This document shows positions 1 through 5,928 of a stretch of 9,572 bases of DNA, one piece after another. The stretch covers positions 1-9,572 of the forward strand of contig JAFWCP010000254.1 of assembly GCA_017536845.1 (NCBI GenBank), written 5' to 3'. This DNA is from Solobacterium sp. Lineage in GTDB: Bacteria > Bacillota_I > Bacilli_A > Erysipelotrichales > Erysipelotrichaceae. Below the pieces are notes generated by a model that did not search any database, was not told the origin of the DNA, and saw only the letters and a list, made by a program, of their open reading frames with translations. The translations under genes and the position numbers were made by a program. The stretch's first letter is position 1, and each line of letters starts with the position of its first letter.

Positions 1-614
1 AGCCTTCCGTCAGCGAACTGGCGGTGGAATTCCTGCAGGATGAACTGCTGCGGGTGAAGGAAATCGGCGCGAGGTACCTCGTCCTGCATCCGGGATCCTA
101 TACGACCAGTGACCTGGAAACGGGAATTGCAACCATACAGAAACAGCTCAACAGGGTGGAGGTGCCGGAAGGCATCATCATCTGTCTGGAAACAATGGCC
201 GGCAAAGGCAGTGAATGCGGCTTCCGTTTTGAACAGCTGGCTCAGATTCTGGCCGGCCTGCGCCAGCAGGAACGCTATGGCGTCTGCTTTGATACATGCC
301 ATACCAATGATGCCGGATATGATCTGAGAAACTATGACAGCGTGCTGGATGAATTCGACAGCATTATCGGCTTAAAGCACATGCACGTCATCCATCTGAA
401 TGATTCCAAAAATCCAATGGGCGCCCGCAAGGACAGACATGCCAATATCGGCACCGGCACACTGGGCTTTGAACTGCTTCACGCGATTGCCGCAGACGAA
501 AGGACTGCCCATATCGCCAAGATCCTTGAAACGCCGTATATCGACGGAAAACCGCCCTACAAAAGAGAAATCGCAATGCTGAGAAGCGGGGAGTATTCTG
601 AAAATGATCATTGA
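1..614 (+). CDS. nfo: Endonuclease IV (AP endonuclease), 5' end cut off by window
   Basis: The reading frame is open from base 3, so this is the 3' part of a longer gene; about 203 residues are visible against roughly 280 for the family. Endonuclease IV is a tri-zinc TIM-barrel enzyme of base excision repair that cuts the DNA backbone 5' to abasic sites. The visible family motifs are LVLHPGSY, CLETMAGKGSECG, FDTCHTNDAGYDL, HLNDSKNPMGARKDRHANIG and ILETPY. They carry the expected metal-ligand His, Glu and Asp residues, including the D-x-H of KDRH and the final Glu of LETP. The N-terminal metal-binding His lies outside the window. A GTG at 24 is an internal Val codon, not a start. The C-terminus is complete, and the stop overlaps the start of the next gene, so the two are probably co-transcribed. 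The family assignment is near certain. Confidence 0.97.
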   Translation, partial: PSVSELAVEFLQDELLRVKEIGARYLVLHPGSYTTSDLETGIATIQKQLNRVEVPEGIIICLETMAGKGSECGFRFEQLAQILAGLRQQERYGVCFDTCHTNDAGYDLRNYDSVLDEFDSIIGLKHMHVIHLNDSKNPMGARKDRHANIGTGTLGFELLHAIAADERTAHIAKILETPYIDGKPPYKREIAMLRSGEYSENDH

Positions 615-1002
615 CCAGGAAGTGCTGGAAGGGATTCTGGATGCCTATCCCTATGAAGTCGTATTTGTCGACCTGACCCATACCGTCAGATATATGAACG
701 CCGCCGCGAAGCGCCGCTATGAAGGCCGTGTCTTCATCGGCAGCAGCCTGTTCAACTGTCATAACGAAAGAGCAAAGGTCAAGATTGAAGCGTTCCTGGA
801 ACGGGCGGAAAACGGTGAAGGCGAGATGTTCGAACTGTACAACGGCAAGACCGGTGAACGTGAATTCTTTACGCCGGTACGGAACCAGGCCGGGGAAGTC
901 ATCGGCTACTTTGAACGCCATGAGACACCCTGGGACAAGGAACATGTCTCTGAGCCGGTGGGAGATTACTGGAAAAGAAGAACGCCGGAGTATAAGGGTT
1001 AA
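604..1002 (+). CDS. Small single-PAS-domain protein
   Basis: This is a 132-residue soluble protein made almost entirely of one PAS domain (about residues 8-108), with no kinase, cyclase, HTH or membrane segment attached. Features of the fold are the opening strand (VVFVDLTHTVRYMNAAAKRRY), the central SLFNCHNE segment at about 49-55, and the closing strands (EFFTPVRNQAGEVIGYFERHE). The Cys52-His53 pair resembles the conserved CHP motif of the PAS domain found in DUF438-type proteins, so a heme or other small ligand is possible, but that is inference. The ATG lies 11 bp inside nfo and is preceded by GGGGAG at 588-593, so translation is likely coupled to nfo. The gene ends just before a terminator. 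Its role is unknown; a sensor or adaptor working with a separate partner is the simplest guess. Confidence 0.85.
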   Translation: MIIDQEVLEGILDAYPYEVVFVDLTHTVRYMNAAAKRRYEGRVFIGSSLFNCHNERAKVKIEAFLERAENGEGEMFELYNGKTGEREFFTPVRNQAGEVIGYFERHETPWDKEHVSEPVGDYWKRRTPEYKG

Positions 1003-1012
1003 TCAGAAGCAG

Positions 1013-1045
1013 AGTCGGTTTTGGAACACGAAAACCGGCTTTTTG
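1013..1045 (+). terminator. Intrinsic terminator after nfo-PAS unit
   Basis: A 10-bp stem pairs 1013-1022 with 1031-1040 (one G-U pair) around an 8-nt loop and is followed by a T-run. It starts 10 bases after the PAS gene stop codon and closes the nfo transcript. Confidence 0.85.
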
Positions 1046-1078
1046 CACGGAAAATGAAAAATGTTCCTGCGTCAGGGG

Positions 1079-1109
1079 TTGCTTATGACGCTGCGTCATG
1101 AGCTATTCT
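1079..1109 (+). promoter_or_regulatory. MerR-type promoter with 19-bp spacer and dyad operator
   Basis: A -35 like TTGCTT (1079-1084) and a -10 like TATTCT (1104-1109) are 19 bp apart, the over-long spacing typical of promoters activated by MerR proteins. The spacer holds a perfect inverted repeat, ATGACGC-T-GCGTCAT (1085-1099), which extends imperfectly to 1082-1102. This is where a MerR dimer would bind and untwist the DNA. The first gene downstream encodes a MerR protein, so autoregulation is the natural reading. Elements were read by eye; no start site has been mapped. Confidence 0.7.
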
Positions 1110-1119
1110 TGACGTCAAG
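1108..1119 (+). promoter_or_regulatory. Second palindrome at transcription start / SD
   Basis: CTTGACGTCAAG is a perfect 12-bp palindrome centred 21-22 bp (about two helical turns) downstream of the centre of the upstream dyad. It shares the TGACG half-site with that dyad. It spans the expected transcription start and runs into the Shine-Dalgarno sequence AAGGAGGTG (1117-1125). It may be a second operator for the same regulator. This is inference from the shared half-site and spacing. Confidence 0.45.
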
Positions 1120-1132
1120 GAGGTGAAATGCA

Positions 1133-1867
1133 ATGTCCAGATATACGACAGGGGAACTGGCAAAGCTGTGCGGGGTGACGGTCAGGACGGTCCAGTACTA
1201 CGATACCCGCGGCATCCTGGTCCCCAGCGAGCTCAGCGAGGGCGGCCGGCGGCTGTATTCGGAAGATGATGTCAGACGGCTGAAGATCATCTGCTTCCTG
1301 CGTGAACTTGGCCTGCCTATTGATGCCATCAGCCGGCTCTTAAGCGAAGAAGATCCCGGCAGCGTGATTTCAATGCTTCTGGATGAGCAGGAAAAAGCGC
1401 TGAAAAAAGATCTTTCGGATGTCCAGGAAAAACTGAACAGGCTGGCTGACCTGAAAGCCGGACTGAAACAGCTGAGCACAGTATCTGTCGAATCCATCGG
1501 TGACATCGCGTATACCATGAACAGCAGAAAAGAACTACGTAAAATCCATTTCCGCGTGCTGTGGATGCTGCTTCCGCTTGCCATCCTGCAGTGGGCAGCC
1601 ATTTACTTATGGATCAGAAAAGGCATCCGCTGGCTCTTCGGCCTGCAGCTTGTGCTGGCAGCAATTGTCTCGTATCCGGTCATCATGTGGTATTTCCGGC
1701 GGGTATCCTACATCTGCCCGCAGTGCCATACGGTGTTCAAACCGACCCGCAAAGAAGCCTTCTTTGCCCGCCATACGCCTTATACCAGGCGGCTGAAATG
1801 CCCCTGCTGCAATCGTCTTGGCTTCTGCGTGGAAGTTGTCGGTGAACAGGATGGTGAACCGGTATGA
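1133..1867 (+). CDS. MerR-family regulator with two membrane helices and a C-terminal zinc ribbon
   Basis: This 244-residue protein has a modular layout. Residues 1-70 are a MerR winged helix-turn-helix (YTTGELAKLCGVTVRTVQYYDTRG, then GGRRLYSEDD). Residues about 80-118 form the dimerising coiled coil. Two hydrophobic segments, about 141-160 and 166-187, look like a membrane hairpin. The tail has paired cysteines, CPQC (195-198) and CPCC (223-226), around FFARHTP, consistent with a zinc ribbon. Classical MerR proteins are soluble with a ligand pocket at the C-terminus, so this one probably senses something at the membrane. The start is fixed by AAGGAGGTG at 1117-1125; the nearby ATG at 1128 is out of frame. 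It is translationally coupled to the CPBP protease gene, and a MerR-type promoter lies directly upstream. The ligand and target genes are unknown; itself and the protease gene are the obvious targets. Confidence 0.9.
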   Translation: MSRYTTGELAKLCGVTVRTVQYYDTRGILVPSELSEGGRRLYSEDDVRRLKIICFLRELGLPIDAISRLLSEEDPGSVISMLLDEQEKALKKDLSDVQEKLNRLADLKAGLKQLSTVSVESIGDIAYTMNSRKELRKIHFRVLWMLLPLAILQWAAIYLWIRKGIRWLFGLQLVLAAIVSYPVIMWYFRRVSYICPQCHTVFKPTRKEAFFARHTPYTRRLKCPCCNRLGFCVEVVGEQDGEPV

Positions 1868-2754
1868 AGAAGGTTTCCTATGACCGCAGGACAACGATGA
1901 AATACCTGCTTTACACCTTTGCGATTGCCTGGATCATCCAGCTTGGCGCATCCTGGGTTGTTCATCATGTTTCTTTGACAGCGGGAAGGATGATCATCGC
2001 GGCGATGATGTTTGTCCCTCTGCTTGGAACGGTGCTTTCCGGCTGCAGCCTGAAGGAAATGGGCTGGAAGCCGCAGATCCGCCGCAATGTGAAGCTGATC
2101 CTGATCGGCTGGTTTGTCCCGGCCATCCTGACGGTGATCGGCGCTGCGCTTTACTTCCTGTTCTTTCCGGGCCACTTTGATTTATCCGGCGACAGTTTAC
2201 GGCAGGTCGGCGGGGAAGAAGCGCTGGCGCAGATGCAGGCGGCCGGCATCAGCTATCCTGTCTATATCCTGATCAGCCTGATTGGCTGTCTGACGTATGC
2301 CCCGGTGATCAATACGTTCATCAGCCTGGGGGAGGAAGTCGGCTGGCGTGGCTTCCTGTATCCTCAGCTCAAGGCGAAATACGGCACGGTCAAAGGCAGG
2401 CTGCTGGGCGGAATCATCTGGAGTATCTGGCACTGGCCTTTGATCTGGCTGATCGGCTATGAATACGGCACGGAATACTTCGGCTTTCCGGTTTCAGGCT
2501 GGCTGGCCTTTGTCGTCTTTGCCGTTGCCGCCGGCATATTATGTGACTGGCTGTACGACCAGAGCGGCACCATCTGGCTGCCGTCCCTTGTCCATGGCAC
2601 GATCAACGCGGCCGCAACCCTGCCGGCAGCGGTCTGCCTCAGCAATACCGGCTCAGCCGCTCTGCTGGGGCCGGCCCCGATGGGCCTTCTGGCCGGGCTG
2701 CCGCTGCTGGTCTTTGCGGCAATCCTGCTGAAAAAACCCGGGCAGACATCCTGA
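1864..2754 (+). CDS. CPBP-family intramembrane metalloprotease (Abi/CAAX-protease type)
   Basis: This 296-residue polytopic membrane protein carries the CPBP (PF02517) signature: EEVGWRGFLY with Glu157, Glu158 and Arg162; WHWPLIW with His190; and HGTINA with His244 and Asn248. These residues form the intramembrane active site in Rce1-like enzymes. Several hydrophobic helices surround them (about 14-32, 43-60, 78-100, 131-150, 212-230 and 265-289). Bacterial members act in peptide maturation, bacteriocin self-immunity or membrane signalling; nothing here picks one substrate. The ATG at 1864 overlaps the regulator's TGA and has GGTGA at 1853-1857 with 6-bp spacing. An in-frame ATG at 1897 (preceded by AGGA) is an alternative start that would remove 11 residues. 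The gene is followed by a strong terminator, so it is the last gene of a two-gene operon. Confidence 0.93.
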   Translation: MKKVSYDRRTTMKYLLYTFAIAWIIQLGASWVVHHVSLTAGRMIIAAMMFVPLLGTVLSGCSLKEMGWKPQIRRNVKLILIGWFVPAILTVIGAALYFLFFPGHFDLSGDSLRQVGGEEALAQMQAAGISYPVYILISLIGCLTYAPVINTFISLGEEVGWRGFLYPQLKAKYGTVKGRLLGGIIWSIWHWPLIWLIGYEYGTEYFGFPVSGWLAFVVFAVAAGILCDWLYDQSGTIWLPSLVHGTINAAATLPAAVCLSNTGSAALLGPAPMGLLAGLPLLVFAAILLKKPGQTS

Positions 2755-2764
2755 AAGAAAGCAG

Positions 2765-2795
2765 CCAGCGGCAGACAGTCTGCCGCTGGTTTTTA
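2765..2795 (+). terminator. Intrinsic terminator after MerR-CPBP operon
   Basis: A perfect 11-bp GC-rich stem pairs 2765-2775 with 2779-2789 around a 3-nt loop and is followed by TTTTT (2790-2794). It begins 11 bases after the protease stop codon. Confidence 0.93.
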
Positions 2796-2835
2796 AACTG
2801 CAGAAGGATGGCAGACAGTATGAACGGTCTGAACA

Positions 2836-2844
2836 TGCTACAAT
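2836..2844 (+). promoter_or_regulatory. Extended -10 promoter for chromate-transporter pair
   Basis: TGC-TACAAT at 2836-2844 is an extended -10 element 25 bases upstream of the first CHR gene start. No good -35 is visible. A short direct repeat, TGAAC at 2821-2825 and 2830-2834, sits just upstream and could be a regulator site or chance. The SD AAGGGGGA lies at about 2856-2863. Confidence 0.6.
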
Positions 2845-2869
2845 AGGCCGCAGAAAAGGGGGAAAGTGC

Positions 2870-3439
2870 ATGCATCTGTTATCTGACCTGTTTGTGACCT
2901 TTGCAAAGATCGGCATGTTTACCTTCGGCGGCGGTTACGCGATGATCGCCCTTATTGAAAATGCCTGTGTCCAGGAAAAGAAATGGATCACGGAAGAGGA
3001 AATGATGACCATGACAGTAATTGCCGAATCCACACCGGGCCCGAGTGCCATCAACTGTGCAACCTATGTCGGGTACCGGCAGAAAGGCATGGCAGGAGCC
3101 GTTGCGGCAACGCTGGGCATGGTGATGCCTTCCTTTCTCATCATCTGCCTGATTGCCATGTATCTTGATCAGTTCCTGGCCATCCGCTGGATTGCGGATG
3201 CTTTCCGGGGCATTAAGACCGCGGTCGGCCTGCTGATCATTGATGCGGCCGTGAAAATGATTGTCCGGATGCCGAAGAAGCCGCTTCCCCTTGGCATCAC
3301 GACTGCCGCAGCACTCATCCTTCTGGCCGGGAACCTGCTGGCCGTCCATATTTCCTCGATTGTCCTGATGCTGGCAGCGGGAATGCTTTCCCTGCTTGTC
3401 TTTGCTGCAGCGCAGCGGGCAGGAAGGGAGGGCATATGA
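2870..3439 (+). CDS. Chromate transporter (CHR) short half protein, first of pair
   Basis: This 189-residue membrane protein contains a single CHR domain (PF02417). The family motifs near the N-terminus are FTFGGGYAMIALIE (about 17-30) and ESTPGPSAINCATYVGYR (about 53-70), followed by hydrophobic helices to the C-terminus. Long ChrA proteins contain two such domains. Short ones are usually encoded as neighbouring pairs with opposite membrane topology that work together, as with B. subtilis YwrA/YwrB. The family is known for chromate efflux in some species, but many members have unproven substrates, so anion transport is the safe claim. The start is supported by AAGGGGGA six bases upstream of ATG. 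The stop codon TGA overlaps the ATG of the second half gene, so the two are translationally coupled. Confidence 0.92.
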   Translation: MHLLSDLFVTFAKIGMFTFGGGYAMIALIENACVQEKKWITEEEMMTMTVIAESTPGPSAINCATYVGYRQKGMAGAVAATLGMVMPSFLIICLIAMYLDQFLAIRWIADAFRGIKTAVGLLIIDAAVKMIVRMPKKPLPLGITTAAALILLAGNLLAVHISSIVLMLAAGMLSLLVFAAAQRAGREGI

Positions 3440-3987
3440 TCCTGCTTGATCTGTTCCTTGGCTTTCTGAAAGTCGGCCTGTTTGCCTTCGGCGGAGCTTA
3501 TGGTGCCATCCCTTTGATCCGCGATGTTGTTGTTTCCTGCGGCTGGCTGAGCGAAGATGCCTTAACCGGCATGATCGCAGTCAGCGAAAGCACGCCGGGC
3601 CCGATCATGGTGAATGTCGCGACGTATGTCGGCTTTTCGCAGGCCGGCATTCCCGGCGCCCTGGCCGCGACCACAGCGGTCGTGCTTCCGTCATTTGCGG
3701 TGGTCCTGCTGATTGCGGTGCTGCTGCATTCTCTGGTCAGAAACGCTTATGTCCAGGCGGTATTAAAAGGCATGAAGCCGGCCATGGCCGGGATCATCCT
3801 GGCAACCGGCCTGTATCTGACCCTGCGGAATGTCACGCTTTCTCCCTCAGTTTCCGCAGTGGTCATGACCGTCCTGCTTGCGATGATCCTTTCGGGTTCC
3901 CGCCTTGTGACAAAGAAGGGAATCTCGCCGATTGCCTTTATCTGCCTGGCGGCCCTGCTGGGCGTGGCTGTCTTTCACTTTGCATGA
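3436..3987 (+). CDS. Chromate transporter (CHR) short half protein, second of pair
   Basis: This 183-residue membrane protein is a paralogue of its upstream neighbour, with FAFGGAYGAIPLI (about 16-28) and ESTPGPIMVNVATYVGF (about 51-67) aligned to the same motifs. A GGGAGG ribosome binding site at 3426-3431 and a 4-bp start/stop overlap indicate coupled translation and 1:1 production, which fits a heteromeric transporter. The two halves share motif positions but differ in the helices and in the C-terminal third, as expected of an old duplication. No chromate-resistance regulator (ChrB) or reductase lies nearby, so the substrate is not shown by context. The shared bidirectional hairpin lies about 37 bp downstream. 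Confidence 0.92.
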   Translation: MILLDLFLGFLKVGLFAFGGAYGAIPLIRDVVVSCGWLSEDALTGMIAVSESTPGPIMVNVATYVGFSQAGIPGALAATTAVVLPSFAVVLLIAVLLHSLVRNAYVQAVLKGMKPAMAGIILATGLYLTLRNVTLSPSVSAVVMTVLLAMILSGSRLVTKKGISPIAFICLAALLGVAVFHFA

Positions 3988-4017
3988 CCACGCATTCTGT
4001 TTCCTTGGCTCAGACGA

Positions 4018-4056
4018 AAAAAGGCCCGGACGCTGTATCACGTCCGGGCTTCTTGC
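4018..4056. terminator. Bidirectional terminator between CHR pair and ispG
   Basis: A perfect 9-bp stem GCCCGGACG/CGTCCGGGC (4024-4032 with 4041-4049) encloses an 8-nt loop. On the minus strand it is followed by CTTTTTT, a strong terminator for ispG and the operon above it. On the plus strand the tail is only TTCTTGC, so it is weaker in that direction. It sits between two converging units. Confidence 0.88.
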
Positions 4057-5121
4057 TTATCTGCGGCTGTGGATGAAATCCTGAATTTCGGCAATCAGCG
4101 CTTCCTTCAGTTCGCTCTGCGGTACCTGACGGACGATCTCACCATGGCGGAACAGGACGCCGCCCTCATAGGAGCCGGCGATGCCGACATCGGCACGCGA
4201 AGCTTCCTGGATGCCGTTGACAGGGCAGCCCATGATGGCTACGGTGATATCTTCGTGCAGGGTGCTGAGGTAGTCTTCCATCTCTTTTACAATCGGCAGC
4301 ATGTCGTACTGGATGCGGCCGCAGGTCGGACAGGCAATCAGGTCGGCAACACCGCTGGTCAGGTCAAAGCATTTCAGCAGCTGCCTTGCGATGATCAGCT
4401 CGTCGGCCGGCGGTCCGGAAACGGAAACCCGGATCGTATCGCCCAGTCCTTCATGAAGCAGGGTGCCCAGGGCGGCCGAGGATTTGACCGCGCTGGTCGT
4501 AAAGCCGCCGGCTTCCGTCACGCCAAGATGCAGCGGATACGGGAAGACTTCCGCGGCTGCCTCATAGGCAGCGATGGTCAGAGGAACATTGGAAGATTTG
4601 AAGGACAGGCAGATGTCATGGAAATCAAGATCCTCCAGGATTTCGACATGCCTGCGGGCGGAAGCGATCATCGCATCCGCGCAGGGGCCGCCGTACTGCT
4701 CAAGAAACTGTTTTTCCAGAGAGCCTGAGTTAATGCCGATGCGGATCGGGATATGTTTTGCCTTGCAGGCGTTGACAACAGCCTGGGTTTTTTCCCGGGA
4801 GCCGATGTTGCCAGGATTGATGCGCACGGCATCGGTGCCGGCATCAATGGCCTTCAGGGCGAAAAGATAGTTGTAGTGGATATCCGCCACCAGCGGGATA
4901 TGGATGCCTTTCTGGATCTCGGCAATCGCTTCCGCGTCAGCCGCGTCAAGTACGGCGATGCGGATGATCTCACAGCCGCGCTCTTCCAGGTCATTGATCA
5001 TGTCCACGGTTGCCTTGACGTTTTTGGCCGGGACGTTTGTCATGGACTGCAGAATGCAGCGGTTCTGGCCGCCGATCCTGACATTGCCGACGTAAATCGG
5101 TCTCGTTTCGGTTCGTTTCAT
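4057..5121 (-). CDS. ispG: 4-hydroxy-3-methylbut-2-enyl diphosphate synthase (flavodoxin/ferredoxin-dependent)
   Basis: IspG (GcpE) catalyses the reductive opening of methylerythritol cyclodiphosphate to HMBPP, the penultimate step of the MEP route to isoprenoids, using a [4Fe-4S] cluster. The 354-residue protein shows the TIM-barrel half (SMTNVPAKNV at about 26-35, LVADIHYNYLFALKA, VRINPGNIG, LGVTEAGG) and the cluster half with CPTCGR (Cys264, Cys267) and MGCPVNG (Cys299). Glu306, seven residues after Cys299, matches the catalytic Glu of the usual NGPGEA motif, although here the motif reads NGIQEA. Length is normal for the bacterial short form. The ATG at 5121 has GGAGGTGA upstream. It follows comGG by 53 bp on the same strand with no terminator between, so it may be read from the com operon as well as from its own promoter. 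Confidence 0.97.
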   Translation of the reverse strand: MKRTETRPIYVGNVRIGGQNRCILQSMTNVPAKNVKATVDMINDLEERGCEIIRIAVLDAADAEAIAEIQKGIHIPLVADIHYNYLFALKAIDAGTDAVRINPGNIGSREKTQAVVNACKAKHIPIRIGINSGSLEKQFLEQYGGPCADAMIASARRHVEILEDLDFHDICLSFKSSNVPLTIAAYEAAAEVFPYPLHLGVTEAGGFTTSAVKSSAALGTLLHEGLGDTIRVSVSGPPADELIIARQLLKCFDLTSGVADLIACPTCGRIQYDMLPIVKEMEDYLSTLHEDITVAIMGCPVNGIQEASRADVGIAGSYEGGVLFRHGEIVRQVPQSELKEALIAEIQDFIHSRR

Positions 5122-5142
5122 AACCGTTCACCTCCGGCTTCT

Positions 5143-5151
5143 ATTATCCCA
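5143..5151 (-). promoter_or_regulatory. Possible extended -10 promoter for ispG
   Basis: On the minus strand TGG-GATAAT reads from 5151 to 5143, a fair extended -10, about 21 bases before the ispG start. No convincing -35 lies 16-18 bp upstream. It would let ispG be expressed independently of the competence operon that precedes it. Confidence 0.5.
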
Positions 5152-5174
5152 TAACCGCACCCGTTTTGGTACGT

Positions 5175-5558
5175 CTACTCTGTCAGCTCGACTTCGCGGA
5201 TGCTGACATAATCCTGAATCTCGCCGCTTTCCGGATCATAGACGATTTCCATGGATGCTTCATATGTGCCGTGGATCTGCACATAGATCATCTGGCCCTG
5301 CGTTTCCGCCTGCCAGCTGATGCCGTAAACGGCACCGCCGCTGACTTCTTCCTGCTGCAGCAGGCTGCAGCGGATGCTGCTGATGACGATGGCTTCTTCC
5401 GCAAAGGCTTCCTTGGCGGTGACCAGGTTGGCAAAGGCTGCCGCCTTGCGGCGTTCATTGACCAGCATGACGGTGCAGAAGGAAAGGATATAGAGCGTGA
5501 CGGCGAAAAAATACGCGGAGATCATGCCTTGCTTAGTGCGGGATGAGAACCTTTTCAT
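5175..5558 (-). CDS. comGG: Competence minor pseudopilin, ComGG-like
   Basis: The last gene of the pilus operon encodes 127 residues from the ATG at 5558. GTG codons at 5573 and 5570 are alternative starts; I prefer the ATG because GGTGAG lies 7 bases before it. The protein has a short basic leader (MKRFSSRTKQG), a hydrophobic helix from residue 12 to about 33 (MISAYFFAVTLYILSFCTVM), then a soluble domain rich in beta-type segments. A Gly precedes the helix as at a prepilin cleavage site, but position +5 is Tyr rather than Glu. Sequence similarity to known ComGG is not evident to me, and the call rests on position and layout. The gene overlaps comGF by 26 bp. The product likely contributes to the tip or assembly of the competence pilus. 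Confidence 0.6.
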   Translation of the reverse strand: MKRFSSRTKQGMISAYFFAVTLYILSFCTVMLVNERRKAAAFANLVTAKEAFAEEAIVISSIRCSLLQQEEVSGGAVYGISWQAETQGQMIYVQIHGTYEASMEIVYDPESGEIQDYVSIREVELTE

Positions 5559-5928
5559 ATTCCTGCTCACCACGGCTGTAGATCACTTCGATCATGCCGT
5601 CTTTCTCCAGAAAGGAAGCACCGTCTATTTCGCTTAAGAAGATCTGGGTGCCGGGCTGGATGATCAGCCGCCGGTTGACCAGGCTTAACCGCATATCTCT
5701 GGCCTGGTAACGGAAGCTGAGCATCTGCGGGGAAACCTCAATGTCATAGCTGATCAGAAGGATCTTCCGCAGCTGCAGCAGGGCGATTTCATCCTGCAGC
5801 CTTTCATCAAACACCAATGAGCCTTTCAATACGCCAAGGCACATGGTCATTAATGGCACCATCAGGACCACCACGCATAAGGCCGCCAGGAAATCGCTCA
5901 GGACAAATCCGGCTCGGGAACGATGCAT
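5533..5928 (-). CDS. comGF: Competence minor pseudopilin ComGF
   Basis: The product is a 131-residue pseudopilin. The leader MHRSRAG precedes FVLSDFLAALCVVVLMV, giving a G^F prepilin-type site with Asp rather than Glu at +5. The soluble part has the ComGF-family pattern of LRKILLISYDIEV, FRYQ, NRRLIIQPGTQIFLSEIDGASF and a final strand run. The frame is open upstream to a GTG at 5937, but AGGGGTG sits six bases before the ATG at 5928, which I take as the start. It overlaps comGE by 31 bp and comGG by 26 bp, so the minor pilins are tightly coupled in translation. The role, known from Bacillus and related Gram-positives, is assembly of the competence pilus that captures external DNA. Confidence 0.82.
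   Translation of the reverse strand: MHRSRAGFVLSDFLAALCVVVLMVPLMTMCLGVLKGSLVFDERLQDEIALLQLRKILLISYDIEVSPQMLSFRYQARDMRLSLVNRRLIIQPGTQIFLSEIDGASFLEKDGMIEVIYSRGEQEYEKVLIPH

Noticed and set aside
24..26. GTG at 24 as start of endonuclease IV
   Set aside because: The frame remains open to the window edge and family proteins are about 80 residues longer, so the true start lies outside.
388..945. Minus-strand open frame of 185 codons opposite nfo and the PAS gene
   Set aside because: It covers two recognised genes on the other strand, the product resembles nothing I know, and no promoter or SD fits.
4069..5154. Long plus-strand frames opposite ispG
   Set aside because: These are shadows of ispG caused by GC-rich codons; the encoded proteins lack recognisable domains.
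5122..5174. Terminator between comGG and ispG
   Set aside because: No stable hairpin with a T-run is visible in this 53-bp gap on the minus strand.
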